DNA of 64,000 nt from Myxococcus hansupus (GCF_000280925.3 NZ_CP012109.1:1798001-1862000), one strand, 5' to 3'; positions 1 to 10,394 are shown, counted from the first letter of the stretch. A program made the numbers and translations. The notes: a model not told the origin generated them from the letters alone.

Positions 1-229
1 CCAGCTTCAGGTTCACCGGGTGGTGGATGACTCTCAGTTGGGGGACCTTCTGGGCCAGCGCCTCGCAGACCTCTCGGGTGCGGTCCGTGGATGCGTCGTT
101 GACGACGATGATTTCGAAGTCGTCCGTGAGGGCCGGCAGGACCTCCAGGGCCCGGCTCACTGCGCGCTCGACGTAGTCCTCTTCATTCCACGCGGGGAAG
201 AACAGGCTGATGCTGGGGTATTGGGCCAC
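1..229 (-). CDS. Glycosyltransferase family 2, N-terminal part (cut by window edge)
   Basis: The complement strand reads an open frame that starts with GTG at 229 and runs off the left edge, so only about 76 N-terminal residues are visible. They begin MAQYPSISLFFPAWNEEDY and continue with FEIIVVNDASTDRT. This is the nucleotide-sugar binding start of a GT-A fold family 2 transferase: the (F/I)PAxNEE loop followed by the VVNDxSxD motif. Enzymes of this type move a sugar from a nucleotide or lipid donor to a lipid or polysaccharide acceptor at the inner face of the membrane. The acceptor cannot be inferred from the fragment. It is divergent from the diguanylate cyclase gene to its right, with about 130 bases between them. 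Confidence 0.85.
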   Translation of the reverse strand, partial: MAQYPSISLFFPAWNEEDYVERAVSRALEVLPALTDDFEIIVVNDASTDRTREVCEALAQKVPQLRVIHHPVNLKL

Positions 230-359
230 GGGCGACCTCTGAAGGCGGACCTGCGGGGTTGGCGGCTCGCTAGCAGAGAATCCGGCTTTTTTCCAATGAA
301 GGGGTCGCACTCCGTCATACGTCTGTGGTACCGTGAAAGCACCATTTTGCGGGGACACT

Positions 360-1295
360 GTGAACTCCAGGCCCTTCACCCTGCTGGTAGTGGATGACTC
401 GCAGTCGACGTTGCCACGCTTGGCCCGAGCCCTGGGCCCGGAGGACTTTGCCCTCCGAATCGCTGCCCACGGCCCGGAGGTGCCGAGACTGGCGCAGGAG
501 GTTTCCTTGGTCGTCCTGTGTCCGGGCGAGGATGCGGCCGGCACCTTGGCGCTGCTGGAGCGGCTGACCCCGGGGGACGGTGCGTTGGGCCCACCGGTGG
601 TGCTCCTCACGCCCCCCGAGCACCGGCCACTTTGGGTGGAGGCACTTCGGCGTGGTGCTGAGGTCGTCTTTGACCCATGGGCGCCGGATGAACTGCTCTC
701 CCGGGTGCATCGCGCCCTGGCTGTCCATGCCCGAATGGAGGCCCTCGCCACCCAGGTGGGCGAGCTCCAGCGGCTGTCCGCCACGGACGGCCTCACCGGG
801 GTGCACAACCACCGGCACTTCCAGGAGCGGCTGCGGGAGGAGTTCCGCCGCGCCCAGCGGTATGACGACGCCCTGTCGCTCATCCTGCTGGACTTGGATT
901 TCTTCAAGGAAATCAACGACAAGTACGGCCACTCCGCCGGCGACGGGGTGCTGCGCGCGGTAGCGGGCGCCCTGACGCGCGGCGTGCGCGAGACGGACCT
1001 GGTGGCCCGTTATGGCGGGGAGGAGTTCGCGTTGCTGCTGCCCCGCACGCACTTCACCGGGGCCCTCACCGTGGCCGAGCGCGTCCGCCGGGAGCTGCGC
1101 GCCCTCACGTTGGACGTGGACGCGGGCCTGCAAGTCACCGCATCTCTTGGGGTTTCCAGCTTCCCCCACCGCACGGTGCTCAGCCCGGAGCAACTGCTCC
1201 TGACGGCGGACGAGGCCCTCTATCAGGCCAAACGGGACGGCAGGGACCGCATCTGCCTACATCCCCAGCTCCCCATGGGCCCGTCGGGCACCTAG
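360..1295 (+). CDS. Diguanylate cyclase with a degenerate receiver domain
   Basis: This 311-residue cytoplasmic protein has an N-terminal receiver-like domain (about 1-125) and a C-terminal GGDEF domain (about 140-305). The GGDEF domain looks active: DGLTGVHNHRHF, LDLDFFKEIND and the signature GGEEF at about 219-223 are present. An RETD inhibitory site sits exactly five residues before the signature, so product feedback by c-di-GMP is expected. The receiver keeps the acidic pair (VVDD), but the phospho-acceptor position is Cys (VVLCPG) and the usual Lys before Pro is Asp (FDPW). It therefore probably cannot be phosphorylated. I chose GTG at 360 because GGGGA lies just upstream; an in-frame GTG at 333 lacks a ribosome site. 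A clear terminator follows, so the gene looks monocistronic. Confidence 0.85.
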   Translation: MNSRPFTLLVVDDSQSTLPRLARALGPEDFALRIAAHGPEVPRLAQEVSLVVLCPGEDAAGTLALLERLTPGDGALGPPVVLLTPPEHRPLWVEALRRGAEVVFDPWAPDELLSRVHRALAVHARMEALATQVGELQRLSATDGLTGVHNHRHFQERLREEFRRAQRYDDALSLILLDLDFFKEINDKYGHSAGDGVLRAVAGALTRGVRETDLVARYGGEEFALLLPRTHFTGALTVAERVRRELRALTLDVDAGLQVTASLGVSSFPHRTVLSPEQLLLTADEALYQAKRDGRDRICLHPQLPMGPSGT

Positions 1296-1296
1296 G

Positions 1297-1324
1297 CCCG
1301 GGTCAAAGACCCGGGGTCTGTTTT
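1297..1324 (+). terminator. Rho-independent terminator after the diguanylate cyclase
   Basis: An 8-base perfect stem (CCCGGGTC paired with GACCCGGG) closes a 3-base AAA loop, starts two bases after the stop codon and is followed by GTCTGTTTT. It should end the upstream transcript before the kinase operon. Confidence 0.75.
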
Positions 1325-1351
1325 GACCCGTTTGGTGGGGATGGGTCTGGA

Positions 1352-1382
1352 TGGACCCTGTGTTGTTTCGTACCGTATAAAT
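1352..1382 (+). promoter_or_regulatory. Possible housekeeping promoter
   Basis: TATAAAT at 1376-1382 resembles a -10 box, with a weak -35 (TGGACC at 1352-1357) 18 bases upstream. It could give basal transcription of the kinase operon beside the stronger sigma-54 site. The -35 match is poor, so this is tentative. Confidence 0.3.
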
Positions 1383-1425
1383 GTCAAGGCCCGTGATTCC
1401 AGACTGTTGGGCAGGGTGTTTCTGC

Positions 1426-1441
1426 TGGCAGGGCCATTGCA
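1426..1441 (+). promoter_or_regulatory. Sigma-54 (-24/-12) promoter of the kinase/NtrC operon
   Basis: TGGCAG, five bases, then TTGCA matches the sigma-54 consensus TGGCAC-N5-TTGCA at all but one position. The GG (1427-1428) and GC (1439-1440) elements are exactly 12 bases apart. Transcription would start near 1452, about 14 bases before the ATG of the histidine kinase. The second gene of the operon encodes a sigma-54 activator, so positive autoregulation is a natural inference. Confidence 0.7.
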
Positions 1442-1465
1442 TTTGTCTAGGGGCGGAAACAATCC

Positions 1466-3045
1466 ATGGGTTCTCAAGCCGCACATGTCCACGGTCAACA
1501 GGCCGTTTCGCCGCGCGGGCGGCTGCTCCTGGTGGATGACGAGGAGAACATCCTCAAGTCCATCCGCCGGGTGCTCCGCCGCGGGGACTGGGACATCGAG
1601 ACGGCGACGGACGCCGAGCAGGGCCTGCAGGCGGTGGAGGCGTTCCACCCCGAGGTCGTCATCTCCGATTTCCGCATGCCGGGGATGAATGGCGTCGACT
1701 TCCTTACCCGGGTGAAGCAGCAGGCGCCGCGGGCCCAGCGCATCATGCTGACGGGGCAGGCGGACCAGCAGGCCATCGAAGAGGCCATCAACCGGTCCGA
1801 AATCTTCCGGTTCATCTCCAAGCCCTGGAACGACAGCCACCTGGTGCTGACGGTGAAGAGCGCGTTCGAGCAGTACGCGCTCCAGGCGGAGAACGAGCGG
1901 CTCTACACGGTGACGCAGGCGCAGAACGCGGAGCTGAAGCTGCTCAACGCGGACCTGGAGGAGCGCGTCGCCCAGCGCACGCGCATGCTGAGCCAGGCCA
2001 AGCGCGAGTGGGAGCTGTCCTTCGACTGCATGGAGACGCCGCTGTGCGTGGTGCGCGCGCGCGACTTCGCGGTGCGGCGGGCGAACCTCGCGTACGCGGA
2101 CGTGGCCGGGCGCTCCATCGAGGAGATTCCCTCCGACACCACGTGCTTCCGCTACCTCTTCGGCCGCAACGAGCCGTGCACGGGCTGTCCGCTGCCGGCG
2201 GCGGTGGAGAGCGGCAAGGGCGCTCGCGGCGAGGTCCGCCAGGGAGGCCGCACCTTCGTGGTGGCCGCCTACCCCATGGCGGGGGACGAGCGCGTCGTCT
2301 GCACCTACCGGGACGTCACCGAGGAGCAGTCGATGACCCGCCGTCTCATCGAGACGGAGAAGATGGCCGCGGTGGGCCAGCTCGCTGGCGGCGTGGCGCA
2401 CGAAATCAACAACCCGCTGGGCGGCATCCTCGCCTTCGCGCAGTTGATGTCGCGCGACGCGGGCCGCAGTGACGCGGACCTGGAGTCGCTGGGCCTCATC
2501 GAGGAGAGCGCGCTGCGCTGCAAGCGCATCGTGGAGAGCCTCCTGAAGTTCAGCCGCCACAGCCGCGTGGAGGACCGGCGGCCCTTCGACCTGTCCAAGT
2601 GCGTGGAGGACGCCGCGGTGCTCTTCCGCGCGCAGCTCAAGTCCATGCCCACGGTGGAGCTGTCGCTGGGCCTCACGGACGGTCTGCCGAAGGTGTACGG
2701 CGACCCCGGTCAGCTCGCGCAGGTGGTGCTCAACCTGCTCCAGAATGGTCTCCAGTCGCTGCCCACGCTCGAGGGCAAGCTGACGCTGGTGACGGGTCGC
2801 GAGGGCGACCGCTGCTACTTCGCGGTGACGGACACCGGCACGGGGATCGAGGAGAAGCACCTGCCTCGCATCTTCGAGCCGTCGTTCACCACCAAGGCCC
2901 CGGGTGAAGGCACCGGCCTGGGGCTCTCCATTGCCTACCGCATCGTCCAGGACCACGGGGGCAGCTTCCACGTGGACACCACGGTCGGCCAAGGCTCCCG
3001 CTTCACCGTTTTTCTGCCCATCCCCCTGCAGCTCGAGAGGTTGCC

Positions 3046-3049
<4 letters not shown>
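1466..3049 (+). CDS. Hybrid receiver-PAS histidine kinase
   Basis: This 527-residue soluble sensor kinase has four parts in order: an N-terminal receiver (phospho-acceptor D68 in [10 protein letters not shown]119 in ISKPW), a short coiled segment (about 135-180), a PAS-like domain (about 185-285) and a HisKA/HATPase_c core (about 295-522). The phospho-accepting H312 lies in AHEINNP, followed by an N box (NLLQN) and G boxes ([18 protein letters not shown]). The PAS region has three cysteines, C227, C238 and C241, in a C-x10-C-x2-C spacing that could bind a metal or sense redox. No membrane segment is visible. GGGGCGG precedes the ATG. The stop overlaps the start of the NtrC-type gene by four bases (GTGA), so the two are translationally coupled and almost certainly form a cognate phosphorelay. 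Confidence 0.93.
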
Positions 3050-4503
<1,454 letters not shown>

Positions 4504-4578
4504 CGTGTGTCAGCAGGCGGGCACCCCGGCATTTCAGATGCGCGCCGGGGGGCCTCCTGGACTAGAACCCGGGGTTGC

Positions 4579-5424
4579 GTGCAGACCCTGGCAATCGTCG
4601 CGAAGAGGGACAAGCCCGAGGCGGTAGCGCTCGCGGCTCAAATCCGTGAGCGGTACCCCCACCTGACGGTGCTGGCGGACCGCACCCTGGCCCACGCATT
4701 GGGCTGGCCACGGGTGGAGGACCGGGAGCTGGTGTCCCGGGCGGACCTGATGGTGGTGCTGGGCGGTGACGGCACGCTCATCTACGCGGCCCGCCTCCTG
4801 GGCGGCCGCGGGGTGCCGATTCTCGGCGTCAACCTGGGCAGCCTGGGCTTCATGACGGAAGTCCCGGTGGAAGAGCTGGACCCCATGCTGGAGCAGGTGC
4901 TCGCGGGGCGCTTCCAGGTGGACTCCCGGATGAAGCTCACGTGCCGCCTGCTGCGGGGTGGCCAGACGCTCATCGAGGACGAGGTCCTCAACGACGTGGT
5001 CATCAACAAGGGTGCGCTGGCGCGCATCGCCGACCACGAGACGGCCATCGACGGGGTGCCCATCACCACCTACAAGTCGGACGGCGTCATCCTGGCGACG
5101 CCCACGGGCTCCACGGCGTATTCGCTGTCCGCGGGAGGGCCCATCGTCCATCCGTCGGTGGACTGCACGGTGCTGTCGCCCATCTGTTCGCACGCGCTCA
5201 CGCAGCGCTCCATCGTCGTGCCGGCGGACCGGACCATCCGGGTGACGCTGCGCAGTGAGACGGCGGACACGTACCTCACCATCGACGGGCAGACGGGCCA
5301 CGGCCTGCAGGGCGGGGACTGCATCGAGGTGGTGCGCTCGCCCAACCGGGTGAACCTGGTGCGCAACCCGAAGGTGGCCTACTTCTCCATCCTCCGGCAG
5401 AAGCTCCACTGGGGCGAGCGTTAG
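4579..5424 (+). CDS. nadK: NAD kinase
   Basis: This cytoplasmic enzyme phosphorylates NAD to NADP using ATP or polyphosphate. It is 281 residues long, normal for the family. The diagnostic GGDGT loop (VVLGGDGTLIYAAR), the LGFMTE segment, the EVLNDVVINKG motif that binds NAD ribose, and TPTGSTAYSLSAGGPIVHP are all present. I start it at GTG 4579, preceded by GGGG and giving the usual start of beta-strand 1 (TLAIVAKRDKP). A longer in-frame reading from 4507 adds 24 residues that do not resemble the family. It follows the NtrC-type gene by 75 bases and is followed 15 bases later by the YdcF-like gene. Confidence 0.96.
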   Translation: MQTLAIVAKRDKPEAVALAAQIRERYPHLTVLADRTLAHALGWPRVEDRELVSRADLMVVLGGDGTLIYAARLLGGRGVPILGVNLGSLGFMTEVPVEELDPMLEQVLAGRFQVDSRMKLTCRLLRGGQTLIEDEVLNDVVINKGALARIADHETAIDGVPITTYKSDGVILATPTGSTAYSLSAGGPIVHPSVDCTVLSPICSHALTQRSIVVPADRTIRVTLRSETADTYLTIDGQTGHGLQGGDCIEVVRSPNRVNLVRNPKVAYFSILRQKLHWGER

Positions 5425-5439
5425 GGGCGCACGGCTTTC

Positions 5440-6216
5440 GTGTTCCTCTTCCTGTCGAAGGTGCTGGACCTGCTGCTGGCGCCGCTGAGCTGGGCGCTGC
5501 TGCTGTGGCTCGTGGCCGGGGTGGTTCGCCGGCGTCGCGCGCGGCTGGCGCGGGGGCTGAGCGTGCTGGGCACGCTGGTGCTGTACGCGTTCTCCAGCGA
5601 GCCGGTGGCCATGGGGTTGATGCGGGCGACGGAGGCGGGCGCGGTGACGTCGCTCCAGCCCCGCGTCACGTATGACGCCGTCATCGTCCTGGGCGGAGGG
5701 TTGGACCCGGCCGCCACGGAGCGCGCGGGCGTGCCGGAGTACAACGCGGCGGCGGAGCGGGTGCTGCGAGGCTTCGAGCTGCTGCGCGAGGGCAAGGCGC
5801 GGCAGGTGCTCATCTCCGGCGGTTCGTTGGACCCTCGGCCCGAGGCCGTGGTGGAAGCGGAGGTCCTGGCGCGGCAGCTCCAGCAGTGGGGGATTCCGGC
5901 CGACCGCATCGTCCAGGAGGGGCGCAGCCGGAATACGCGGGAGAACGCGCTGGAGTCCGCACGCATCGTCCAGGAGCGCGGCTGGAAGTCGCTGCTGCTG
6001 GTGACGAGCGCCGCGCACATGCCGCGCGCGGCGGGCTGCTTCGCGGCGGTGGGCTTGCGGCCGGACACGTTGCCCGTGGACGTGCGGGCGTCCAACTCGC
6101 CACTGCGGCGCATGAGCTGGTTGCCCCGGGCTGGCGCGTTGAGCGTGAGCACGGACGCGCTGCGCGAGCTGGCGGGGCGCGTCGTTTATCGTCTTCGCGG
6201 CTGGACGGTGGAGTAG
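5440..6216 (+). CDS. YdcF/SanA-like DUF218 membrane protein
   Basis: This 258-residue protein has two N-terminal hydrophobic segments (about 1-28 and 38-52) and then a periplasmic DUF218 domain. Family marks are DAVIVLGGGL near residue 80, LISGG, an EGRSRNTRENA segment and LLVTSAAHMPRA. Relatives such as ElyC and SanA affect envelope integrity and peptidoglycan or lipid-carrier metabolism, but their reaction is not settled. It begins with GTG only 15 bases after nadK, so co-transcription is likely. Its last codons form the first copy of the tandem repeat that follows. Confidence 0.85.
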   Translation: MFLFLSKVLDLLLAPLSWALLLWLVAGVVRRRRARLARGLSVLGTLVLYAFSSEPVAMGLMRATEAGAVTSLQPRVTYDAVIVLGGGLDPAATERAGVPEYNAAAERVLRGFELLREGKARQVLISGGSLDPRPEAVVEAEVLARQLQQWGIPADRIVQEGRSRNTRENALESARIVQERGWKSLLLVTSAAHMPRAAGCFAAVGLRPDTLPVDVRASNSPLRRMSWLPRAGALSVSTDALRELAGRVVYRLRGWTVE

Positions 6217-6410
6217 GCCCGTTCTCGAGGCTCGCGTGTCCGTGCCACCTTCGCAGCTGGACGGCGGAGTGCTCGCGGCTCGCTCGCGCGTCCGTGCCAC
6301 CTTAGCGGCTGGAGGGTGGAGGAGGCCCGTGTTCGCGGCTCGCTCGCGCGTCCGTACCACCTTCGCGGCTGGACGGTGGAGGAGGCCGGTGCTCGCGGCT
6401 GGAGTGGGCC
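6193..6410 (+). repeat. Degenerate tandem repeat of 52-60 bases derived from a gene end
   Basis: Four imperfect units begin at 6193, 6249, 6301 and 6361, each opening with CTT(C/A)GC(G/A)GCTGGA and most closing with CGCGTCCGT(G/A)CCAC. The first unit includes the last seven codons and stop of the YdcF-like gene; later copies lie in non-coding DNA between two convergent genes. Unit 2 lacks about eight bases found in unit 3, and unit 4 breaks off early. The rest of the gap (6411-6575) shows nothing I can name. Confidence 0.75.
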
Positions 6411-6575
6411 GCCATCAGCGGGGCATGGGCGCCCGCTGTCGACGTCAGACGCCGCCCAGGAGCGGCGCCTGGGTCTCAGGCAGTGGCTCGCCCATGCCGG
6501 GGTGAGTTCGCTCAACGCGGGGGCGCCGCATGCCAAGCGTCGCTCCCGTACTGAGGCGCGGGGCCACCCCGTCAG

Positions 6576-8189
6576 CTACTTGAGCGGAGCGGGAGGCTGC
6601 CGCGCATCGGGCGCCAGCGCGCCACTTCCGCGCCGGGAGATGCGCCCCGCCGCCTGGGCGTGTGGTGACGGCGTGCCCGTCCGGAACGCCTCCGCCAGGA
6701 CATCCAGCGGCGAGTGCCCGTTCACCATCGCGGGCGTGGTCGGCTGGTTCTTCAGCATGTCGTAGCCGTCCTTCCCGCTGGCGAGGAAGCTCAACGTCGC
6801 CAGCCGGTACGTCGCCGCCGCGTCCAGCGGCTTGCCGCCCACCGTCACGCCCAGCACCCGCTGGCCTGCGGGCTTGTCCGCATCGAAGGTGAACTCCATC
6901 CCGGACACCTGGGGGAAGCGGCCCGGGCGCGAGTCCTCGCGGCTCAAGCTGACGCCGTTCTCCAGCGCCGCGCGCAGCGTGTCGCCCTTCACCTCCAGCA
7001 CCACCAGCTCGTCCGCGTACGGAAGGATGGAGTGCAAATCCCGCCGAGTCACGCCGCCTGCGGGCAGCACCGCGTCCGCGCGCAGGGCCCCGCCGTTGAC
7101 CAGCGCCACGTCCGCGCCCGCCGCCGCCCGGAAGGCGTCCGCGACGAACGAGCCCAGGTTCGTCTCGCGCGTGCGCACCTCGGCGGCCCGCGCATCCAGC
7201 GCCACGGGCGTGCGGCCCACGCGCTCGGACAGCTTGCTGAACAGCGCCGCGTACGGCTGCATCGCCGCGTTGAACTCCGCGTCCTCCGGCAACTGCCGCG
7301 TCACCGGAAGCGTCTGCCACACCACCTGCCGCACCGTGGCCGTCGCCGAGTCCACGTCCATCGTGAGCCGGCCCAGGTCCACCGCGTCCGCGGCCACCTT
7401 GAAGATGGGCGTGCCCGTGGTGTGGTCCTCCAGCGCCTCGTGGTCATGCCCACCCAGCACCACGTCCACCTTCACGCAGCGGGTGAGGGCCCGGTCCTGG
7501 TCCGCCGTCTGGTGCGTGAGCGCCACGATGACCTGGGCGCCGTCCTCGCGCAGCTTCGCCACCGCGCCCCGGGCCGCCTCGCACACGTCCCCGAAGTGGG
7601 TGTCCTTGCCCGCCTTGGTGGTCGTCTTCGTCTCGGGGAGCACCACGCCGAACAGGCCCAGCTTGATGCCGCCCAGCTCCCGCACCGCGTACGGCTTCAC
7701 GCCCGTGAAGAGCCCTCCGGCCTTGGTGTCCTCCACGTTGGCGCCCAGCCAGGTGAAGCGGGACTCGCGGATGCGCTCGCGCAGCACGTCGTCGCCAAAG
7801 TCGAACTCGTGGTTGCCCAGCACCGCGTAGTCCAGCCCCAGCGCGTTCCAGGCGGCCACCATGTGGCGGCCCTTGAGCTGCTGGCCATCCACCTCCACCA
7901 GCGACTCCACGGACGGAGACAGCGTGTCACCCCCCATCAACGTCAGCACATGGGGTGAATCCCGCAGCACCTGCTTGCGCAGGGTCGCGGCGCGCGCCAT
8001 GCCACCCCGCTGACCGTCGTCGACCGCTTGCACCTGGTAGACGTCCGCGAGATGCAGCAGCGTCAGGCGCACCGAGCCGGCCGGCGGGGCGGGGGGAGTG
8101 GCCGGTGAGGTCGTGGCGCAGCCGCTGGCCAGGACCGCGGCCAACGCCAGGAGGGCCTCACGTCGGGCCAGCGCTGTCTTCTTCTTCAT
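6576..8189 (-). CDS. 5'-nucleotidase / metallophosphoesterase lipoprotein
   Basis: This 537-residue exported enzyme has a lipoprotein signal ending in LASGC at about residue 24. The N-terminal calcineurin-type metal domain shows LLHLADVYQV, GGDTLSPS, LGNHEFDFG, ALTHQT and VLGGHDHE. The C-terminal 5_nucleotid_C substrate domain has ETNLGSFVADAFR, VNGGALRAD and ILPYAD. Such enzymes remove phosphate from extracellular nucleotides or UDP-sugars. In the first metal motif the usual NDxH appears as ADVYQ, so one metal ligand is altered. I chose ATG at 8189, which follows GGAGAGAG; an upstream start would spoil the signal peptide. It is divergent from the GH13 gene, with 242 bases between them. Confidence 0.92.
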   Translation of the reverse strand: MKKKTALARREALLALAAVLASGCATTSPATPPAPPAGSVRLTLLHLADVYQVQAVDDGQRGGMARAATLRKQVLRDSPHVLTLMGGDTLSPSVESLVEVDGQQLKGRHMVAAWNALGLDYAVLGNHEFDFGDDVLRERIRESRFTWLGANVEDTKAGGLFTGVKPYAVRELGGIKLGLFGVVLPETKTTTKAGKDTHFGDVCEAARGAVAKLREDGAQVIVALTHQTADQDRALTRCVKVDVVLGGHDHEALEDHTTGTPIFKVAADAVDLGRLTMDVDSATATVRQVVWQTLPVTRQLPEDAEFNAAMQPYAALFSKLSERVGRTPVALDARAAEVRTRETNLGSFVADAFRAAAGADVALVNGGALRADAVLPAGGVTRRDLHSILPYADELVVLEVKGDTLRAALENGVSLSREDSRPGRFPQVSGMEFTFDADKPAGQRVLGVTVGGKPLDAAATYRLATLSFLASGKDGYDMLKNQPTTPAMVNGHSPLDVLAEAFRTGTPSPHAQAAGRISRRGSGALAPDARQPPAPLK

Positions 8190-8431
8190 CGTGCGTCGCT
8201 CTCTCCAGCGCGCTCCCAGAGCGGAACGCAACGTTGGGGGCCTATCGCACTCAGGCGTGGATGGCGAGCACCGGGGACTTCACGCGGCGTGTCACACACG
8301 GCCGCCCGAGCGCCGACTGATACATTTGACGCAGCTCGGTATGGTGGAAAGTTACAGATTCCGTGCAGAGCCGTTTGCGCTGGATTCGCGCTGGTTGCTA
8401 GGACGCTCCCTGACCAAGGGAGGTTGTCACC

Positions 8432-10342
8432 ATGACGCACAGCAACAGGTGGAGTGCGCTCCTGCTGGCCGGTGTGATTGCCGGCTGTGGGGAGTCCGCG
8501 CTCGAGGGGCAGCAAGGTTCCACGGAAGAGACAGCGGTCATCAGCCAGCAGCTCAGCTCGTCCACGCGGCCGGGCATGGGCGCCACCATCTACAACGGTG
8601 GCACCACGTTCCGGACCTGGGCGCCCATGGCGAGCCGGGTGTTCGTCTCCGGCGATTTCAACGGCTGGGGCACCTGGATTGAGCTGGGCAACGAGTTCAA
8701 CGGCAACTTCTCCGGCGACGTCGCCGGCGCGGTGAAGGGCCAGAAGTACAAGTTCATCACCCGCAACCAGTGGGGCAGCGACGCGTGGCGGGCGGACCCC
8801 CGCTCGGCGTGGCAGGAGAACTCCACCGGCTCCAGCATCATCTACGACCACGGCGAGTACTGGTGGAACGCCCAGCAGTTCAGCACGCCGGGCTTCAACG
8901 AGATGATCATCTACGAGCTGCACGTCGGCACGTTCAACGACTCGCCCGGCTGGGGCCCTGGCAACTGGAACAGCGCCATCGCCAAGCTCGACCACGTGCG
9001 CGACCTGGGCGCGAACATGGTCAAGGTCATGCCCGCCTACGAGTTCGCGGGTGACTTCTCCTGGGGCTACAACGCGGCCTTCCCGTTCGCGCCGGAGAGC
9101 GCCTACGGCCACCCCAACGACATGAAGCGCTTCGTGGACGAAGCGCACATGCGTGGCATCGGCGTCATCTTCGACGTGGTGCACAACCACTACGGCCCCA
9201 GCGACCTGCCGATGTGGTGCTACAGCGGCGACTGCCTGGGCTCCGGCGGCGAGTACTTCTACAACGACTGGCGCAAGAGCACGCCGTGGGGCGACACGCG
9301 CCCGGACTACGGCCGCCCCGAGGTTCGCGCGTACATCCGCGACTCGATGATGAACCTGCTCCACAACTTCCGGGGCGACGGCCTGCGCTGGGACGCCACC
9401 AAGTACATGCGCACGCAGGATGGCAGCGACGGCACCGCCATCCCCGACGCGTGGCGCGTGTTCCGCTCCATCAACCGGGAAATCAACTCCACGCAGCCCT
9501 GGAAGATCAGCATCGCGGAGGACTTCGGCGGCGGTGACGCCATCACCAACGCCTCGACCTCCGACACCGCGGGCGGCGCGGACTTCGACTCGCAGTGGGG
9601 CGGCAACTTCGTGCACGCCATCCGCGCGGCCGTCATCGCGCAGAACGATGGCAGCCGTGACATGAACGCCGTGCGCACCGCCATCACCCAGCGCTACAGC
9701 GGGCGGCACACCGCGCGCGTCATCTACTCGGAGAGCCACGACGAAGTGGCGAACGGCAAGGCGCGCGTGCCGGAGGAGATCTGGCCGGGCAACGCCGGGA
9801 GCTGGGCCTCCAAGAAGCGCTCCACGCTGGCGGCGGGCGTCGTCTTCACCTCGCCCGGCATCCCGATGATCTTCCAGGGCCAGGAGTTCCTCGAGGACGG
9901 CTACTTCCAGGACACCGACCCCGTGGACTGGGGCAAGAACAGCACCTACAGCGGCATCCGGACGCTGTACCGCGACCTCATCCGCCTGCGCCGCAACTGG
10001 AGCAACAACACGCGCGGCCTGCGCGGCGGCAACGTCAACGTCCACCACGTGAACAACACCGGCAAGGTGATTGCGTACCACCGCTGGGAGAACGGCGGGC
10101 CCGGGGACGACGTCGTCATCGTCGCCAACTTCAGCGGCACGTACTTCCCCAGCTACAACGTCGGCTTCCCGCGCGCGGGCACCTGGTACTCGCGCTTCAA
10201 CAGCGACTGGAACGGGTACTCCGGTGACTTCGGCAACACGGCCACCGTCAACACCGTCGCCTACAGCGGCGGCAAGGACGGCATGTCGCACAACGCGTCG
10301 TTCGCCATCGGTCCCTACTCGCTGGTCATCTTCTCGCAGTAG
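8432..10342 (+). CDS. Secreted GH13 alpha-glucan enzyme, lipoprotein
   Basis: This 636-residue protein has a lipoprotein signal (LLLAGVIAGC, Cys19), a short Ser/Gln-rich linker, an N-terminal CBM48-like beta domain (about 48-150, FRTWAPMASRVFVSGDFNGW) and a GH13 barrel. The four conserved barrel regions are visible: DVVHNHYG, GLRWDATK with nucleophile D321, IAEDF with acid/base E363, and SESHDE. A beta-sandwich closes the C-terminus. The layout is that of branching enzymes and maltooligosyltrehalose hydrolases, but the signal places it outside the cytoplasm, where it would act on prey or environmental starch or glycogen. Whether it hydrolyses or transfers cannot be told from motifs. A strong terminator follows. 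Confidence 0.9.
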   Translation: MTHSNRWSALLLAGVIAGCGESALEGQQGSTEETAVISQQLSSSTRPGMGATIYNGGTTFRTWAPMASRVFVSGDFNGWGTWIELGNEFNGNFSGDVAGAVKGQKYKFITRNQWGSDAWRADPRSAWQENSTGSSIIYDHGEYWWNAQQFSTPGFNEMIIYELHVGTFNDSPGWGPGNWNSAIAKLDHVRDLGANMVKVMPAYEFAGDFSWGYNAAFPFAPESAYGHPNDMKRFVDEAHMRGIGVIFDVVHNHYGPSDLPMWCYSGDCLGSGGEYFYNDWRKSTPWGDTRPDYGRPEVRAYIRDSMMNLLHNFRGDGLRWDATKYMRTQDGSDGTAIPDAWRVFRSINREINSTQPWKISIAEDFGGGDAITNASTSDTAGGADFDSQWGGNFVHAIRAAVIAQNDGSRDMNAVRTAITQRYSGRHTARVIYSESHDEVANGKARVPEEIWPGNAGSWASKKRSTLAAGVVFTSPGIPMIFQGQEFLEDGYFQDTDPVDWGKNSTYSGIRTLYRDLIRLRRNWSNNTRGLRGGNVNVHHVNNTGKVIAYHRWENGGPGDDVVIVANFSGTYFPSYNVGFPRAGTWYSRFNSDWNGYSGDFGNTATVNTVAYSGGKDGMSHNASFAIGPYSLVIFSQ

Positions 10343-10357
10343 CGCCTGACGGAAGCG

Positions 10358-10390
10358 GGCGCCCGGGCCTCGTGTCCCGGGCGCCTTTTT
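10358..10390 (+). terminator. Rho-independent terminator after the GH13 gene
   Basis: A perfect 10-base stem (GGCGCCCGGG with CCCGGGCGCC), an 8-base loop and TTTTT directly after make this one of the clearest terminators in the window. It sits between convergent genes. Confidence 0.9.
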
Positions 10391-10394
10391 CGTT

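Noticed and set aside
1292-2992. Long open frame on the complement of the hybrid kinase
   Set aside because: It is a shadow of high-GC third positions. Its translation is low-complexity Arg/Ala/Leu with no domain, while the plus strand has a full kinase.
6193-6410. CRISPR-like or transposon-end repeat
   Set aside because: The units are contiguous, imperfect and without spacers or terminal inverted repeats. They look like a local tandem duplication.
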